A DNA stretch of 64,000 nucleotides from Methylobacterium sp. (lineage in GTDB: Bacteria > Pseudomonadota > Alphaproteobacteria > Rhizobiales > Beijerinckiaceae), in NCBI GenBank assembly GCA_013823325.1, contig PNLY01000001.1:1-64000 (forward strand), given 5' to 3'. Each line of letters begins with the position of its first letter. Positions within the stretch are counted from its first letter, which is position 1. Positions 61,516 to 64,000 of this stretch are shown here, in pieces. A program made the position numbers and the translations under genes. The notes below the pieces were generated by a model that was given only the letters and a program-made list of their open reading frames with translations, made no database searches and was not told the DNA's origin.

Positions 61516-62499
61516 ATGCTCGAGGGACAACTGACGCGCCGCATGGCGCTGCTGCTCGCCGCCGCGGCTGTGCTCGGCACGGGCGTGATCGAGGCCGCGG
61601 CGCAAGCCTATCCGACGAAGCCGGTCAAGATCATCGTGCCGTTCGCGCCGGGCGGGCGCGTCGAGGGCATCGCCCGCCTCCTCGCCAACAGCATGAGCAT
61701 CGATCTCGGCCAGCCTTTCGTCGTCGAGAGTCGTGCCGGCGCCGGCGGAGCGATCGGCTCCGATTTCGTCGCCAAGGCGGCGCCGGACGGCTACACGCTG
61801 CTGCTCGTCTCGGCCGGTACCCACGCCATCCTGCCCAATGTCGACAAGAAGCTGCCCTACGACTCGGTGAAGGATTTCACACCGATCGCCAGCCTCGTCG
61901 AAGGCTTCACCTTCCTCGGCGCGCATCCATCGGTCGAGGCCAGGACGGTCGCCGAGCTCGTCGCTTTGGCAAAGGCCAAGCCCGGAACGATCGGTTTCGC
62001 CAGCTCTGGTATCGGCACCTACGGCCATTTCGCCGGCGAGCTGCTGAAGATCTCCTCAGGCGCCGACCTGATGCACGTGCCGTATCGGGGCAGCGGTCCG
62101 GCGCTGAACGACATCGCCGCCGGCCACGTTCCGTTGATGATGGCGGGCGAGCTGGTCGAGCTCGCCAAGGCCGGCAAAGTCCGCATCCTCGCCACGACGA
62201 ATGAGCGCCGCTGGTTCGAACTGCCCGATGTCCCGACGATGAAGGAGAGCGGCTTCCCGCAGTTCACCGCCCATTCCTGGATCGGGCTCGCCGGGCCGGC
62301 CGGCATGAACCCGGAGATCGTCGCGAAGCTCAATGCCGCCGCGGGCAAGGTGCTGGCCGATCCGAAGGCGCAGGAGCAGCTCAAGACGCTCGGCGTCCTG
62401 CCGAACTTCTCCAGCCCGGCCGAGTTCGCCACGCGCATCGCCGCCGATCGCGCCGTCTACGCCGAGATCGTCGCCAAGGCGAACCTCACATTCCAGTAG
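61516..62499 (+). CDS. Bug/TctC-type periplasmic binding protein 2
   Basis: A 327-aa Bug-family protein, a clear paralogue of the preceding one (same YPTKPVKIIVPFAPGGR motif, FASSGIGTYGHFAGELL, VPTMKESGFPQFTAHSWIG). The signal peptide ends near AAAQA. It is 46 bp downstream with its own GGGAGGG ribosome-binding site. Two binding proteins for a single TctAB pair would let one transporter accept two ligands. Confidence 0.93.
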   Translation: MLEGQLTRRMALLLAAAAVLGTGVIEAAAQAYPTKPVKIIVPFAPGGRVEGIARLLANSMSIDLGQPFVVESRAGAGGAIGSDFVAKAAPDGYTLLLVSAGTHAILPNVDKKLPYDSVKDFTPIASLVEGFTFLGAHPSVEARTVAELVALAKAKPGTIGFASSGIGTYGHFAGELLKISSGADLMHVPYRGSGPALNDIAAGHVPLMMAGELVELAKAGKVRILATTNERRWFELPDVPTMKESGFPQFTAHSWIGLAGPAGMNPEIVAKLNAAAGKVLADPKAQEQLKTLGVLPNFSSPAEFATRIAADRAVYAEIVAKANLTFQ

Positions 62500-62582
62500 A
62501 GTGCCGGCGCACTATATGGAGGGCGGGAAATCTGCTAGGGCGCTGCGCTCGCCGGCAGGTTGCCAGCTCCGCCAGACCGCAG

Positions 62583-63584
62583 ATGATGACCGCAGCAGAC
62601 CACCGTTTCTCCGTGGCGCCTATGATGGACTGGACAGATCGGCATTGCCGGATCGTCCATCGCCTGATGTCGCGCCGCGCCCGGCTCTATACCGAGATGG
62701 TGACGGCGCAGGCGGTGGTGCGCGGCGACCGGCAGCGGCTGATCGGTTTCGACGAGGTCGAGCACCCGGTCGCGCTGCAGCTCGGCGGCAACGATCCGGC
62801 GCTGCTCGCCGAGGCAGCGAAGATCGGCGCCGATTTCGGCTATGACGAGATCAATCTGAACTGCGGCTGCCCCTCCGACCGTGTCCAGGGCGGGGCTTTC
62901 GGTGCTTGCCTGATGCGTGAGCCGGTGCTGGTCGGCGATTGCGTCGCGGCGATGAAGGCGGCTGTTTCGATTCCCGTCACGGTGAAGTGCCGCATCGGCG
63001 TCGACGACCAGGATCCGGAGACGGCCCTCGATGCGCTGACGGAAACCGTGCGTGCGGCGGGTGTCGATGCGCTCGTCGTGCACGCCCGCAAGGCCTGGCT
63101 GCAGGGGCTCTCGCCCAAGGAGAACCGTGAGATCCCGCCGCTCGACTACGAGCGCGCCTACCGCCTCAAGGCGGCCAATCCCGGCCTGATCGTCGCGCTC
63201 AACGGCGGCATCAAGCACCCCGATGAATGGCTGCCGCATCTGGCCCATCTCGACGGCGTCATGCTCGGTCGCGAGGCCTATCAGAACCCCGAGGTGCTGT
63301 TCGCGGTCGACCCGCTGCTCTTCGGCGAGGACGCGCCGGTCCCGGACGCCTTCGCGATGCTCGAGGCGCTCGAGCCCTATATCGCGGCTCACCTCGAGCG
63401 GGGCGGGCGCCTGCACGCCTTCACCCGCCATCTCGTCGGGCTGTTCCCCGGCCAGCGCGGCGCGCGCCTGTTCCGTCGCCATCTCGCCGAGCATTGCGTC
63501 GCGGCGGGGGCCGGTCTCGCCGAGCTGCGCGCGGCCATCGCCCATGTCGAGCGCGAAGCTCCGCCGGCGATCGCTGCGGAGTGA
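62583..63584 (+). CDS. dusA: tRNA-dihydrouridine synthase A
   Basis: A 333-aa flavoenzyme that reduces uridines in the tRNA D-loop. The DusA-type start SVAPMMDWTDRHCR, LNCGCPSDRVQGGAFGACLM with catalytic Cys96, HARKAWLQGLSPKENREIPPL and LNGGIKHPDEW are present. Two adjacent ATGs (62583, 62586) are possible starts. It stands alone after the tct genes, with a PaaI thioesterase gene 6 bp downstream. Confidence 0.95.
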   Translation: MMTAADHRFSVAPMMDWTDRHCRIVHRLMSRRARLYTEMVTAQAVVRGDRQRLIGFDEVEHPVALQLGGNDPALLAEAAKIGADFGYDEINLNCGCPSDRVQGGAFGACLMREPVLVGDCVAAMKAAVSIPVTVKCRIGVDDQDPETALDALTETVRAAGVDALVVHARKAWLQGLSPKENREIPPLDYERAYRLKAANPGLIVALNGGIKHPDEWLPHLAHLDGVMLGREAYQNPEVLFAVDPLLFGEDAPVPDAFAMLEALEPYIAAHLERGGRLHAFTRHLVGLFPGQRGARLFRRHLAEHCVAAGAGLAELRAAIAHVEREAPPAIAAE

Positions 63585-63590
63585 GTGCCG

Positions 63591-64000
63591 ATGGCTGATA
63601 TGACGACCGATCCCGCCCTCGTCGCCCGCATCGAGGCGAGCTTCGCCAAGCAGGCGATGATGTCGACGCTCGGCGCCCGTCTCGTGCGCGTCGCGCCGGG
63701 CGAGGTCGAGATCGCCATGCCGGCGTCGCCGCATCTCTCCCAGCAGCACGGTTTCGTCCATGCCGGGGCGGTCGCGACCATCGCCGACAGCGCCGCCGGC
63801 TATGCCGGGCTCACCACCATGCCGGCCGGCAACGGCATCCTCACCGCCGAGTTCAAGATCAACCTGCTGGCACCGGCGACCGGCGACGAGCTCGTCGCCA
63901 AGGGCAGAGTGGTCAAGGCCGGCCGCACCCTGACGCTCGCCATGGCCGAGGTCTTCGCGGTGACGGACGGCAGGCCCAGGCTCTGCGCCATGCTGACTGC
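63591..64000 (+). CDS. PaaI-family thioesterase (hotdog fold), cut by the window end
   Basis: The visible 136 residues read as a hotdog thioesterase of the PaaI/DUF4442 group. The motif SQQHGFVHAGAVATIADSAAG holds the HGG-like active-site region, followed by strands FKINLLAPATGDELVAKGRVVKAGR. These proteins hydrolyse acyl-CoA thioesters. The gene runs off the right edge and is probably nearly complete. It starts at ATG 63591, 6 bp after dusA. Confidence 0.88.
   Translation, partial: MADMTTDPALVARIEASFAKQAMMSTLGARLVRVAPGEVEIAMPASPHLSQQHGFVHAGAVATIADSAAGYAGLTTMPAGNGILTAEFKINLLAPATGDELVAKGRVVKAGRTLTLAMAEVFAVTDGRPRLCAMLT

Overview
The window is high-GC, gene-dense DNA from an alphaproteobacterium of the order Hyphomicrobiales (Rhizobiales). 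The gene order suggests a Bosea-like relative, but that genus-level guess comes from memory and is not computed. The evidence is an RcGTA-type gene transfer agent cluster, the block feuN-feuP-feuQ / ccmIEFH (cycHJKL) / degP / two-component pair / glnE / pleC that I recall from rhizobia, GANTC (CcrM) sites upstream of pleC, and many solute-binding-protein transporters. I found no tRNA, rRNA, CRISPR array, insertion sequence or integrase.

Region 1 (1-11293) is the distal part of a gene transfer agent / tail-module cluster: the C-terminal part of the major capsid protein, then homologues of RcGTA g6 to g15, tightly packed with short overlaps. Two trypsin-like secreted serine protease genes sit on the opposite strand between the capsid gene and g6. 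Region 2 (11346-29868) is housekeeping and signalling. It holds a FeuN-like periplasmic inhibitor with FeuP/FeuQ, the cytochrome c maturation genes ccmI-E-F-H, a one-PDZ DegP protease with its own response regulator and kinase, glnE, the PAS kinase pleC (minus strand, with a cluster of six GANTC sites upstream) and pepN.

Region 3 (29929-38785) is mixed: a long CDF metal exporter, glyoxalase I, a vapBC toxin-antitoxin pair with a near-perfect 31-bp operator, galM, a PfkB sugar kinase, an acidic-tailed protein preceded by a strong hairpin, a DUF1003 membrane protein, a lone iron-type binding protein and a lone ureE with a very His-rich tail. It ends in decayed LysR and MFS remnants. Region 4 (38786-45095) looks like a uronate-type locus: uxuA and a GntR/FCD regulator on the minus strand, a palindromic operator, and a divergent four-gene ABC transporter operon. 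A hairpin and a repetitive element separate the binding-protein gene from the ATPase gene of that operon. A second copy of the repeat follows the operon.

Region 5 (45307-50503) carries topoisomerase IB, an M20 amidohydrolase, cobF, a second FCD regulator and a MocR-type PLP regulator. The MocR gene is divergent from a five-gene operon (50607-55025) that combines a cytoplasmic dihydroxyphthalate-decarboxylase-like protein, a nitrilase-superfamily amidase and a complete family-3 amino-acid-type ABC transporter. Region 6 (55175-64000) has a Cache/HAMP chemoreceptor, a MarR regulator divergent from a small membrane protein, a TctBA tripartite transporter with two tandem Bug-type binding proteins, dusA and the start of a PaaI-type thioesterase.

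Functions are assigned from visible motifs, lengths and context. Promoters and operators are pattern-based inferences.
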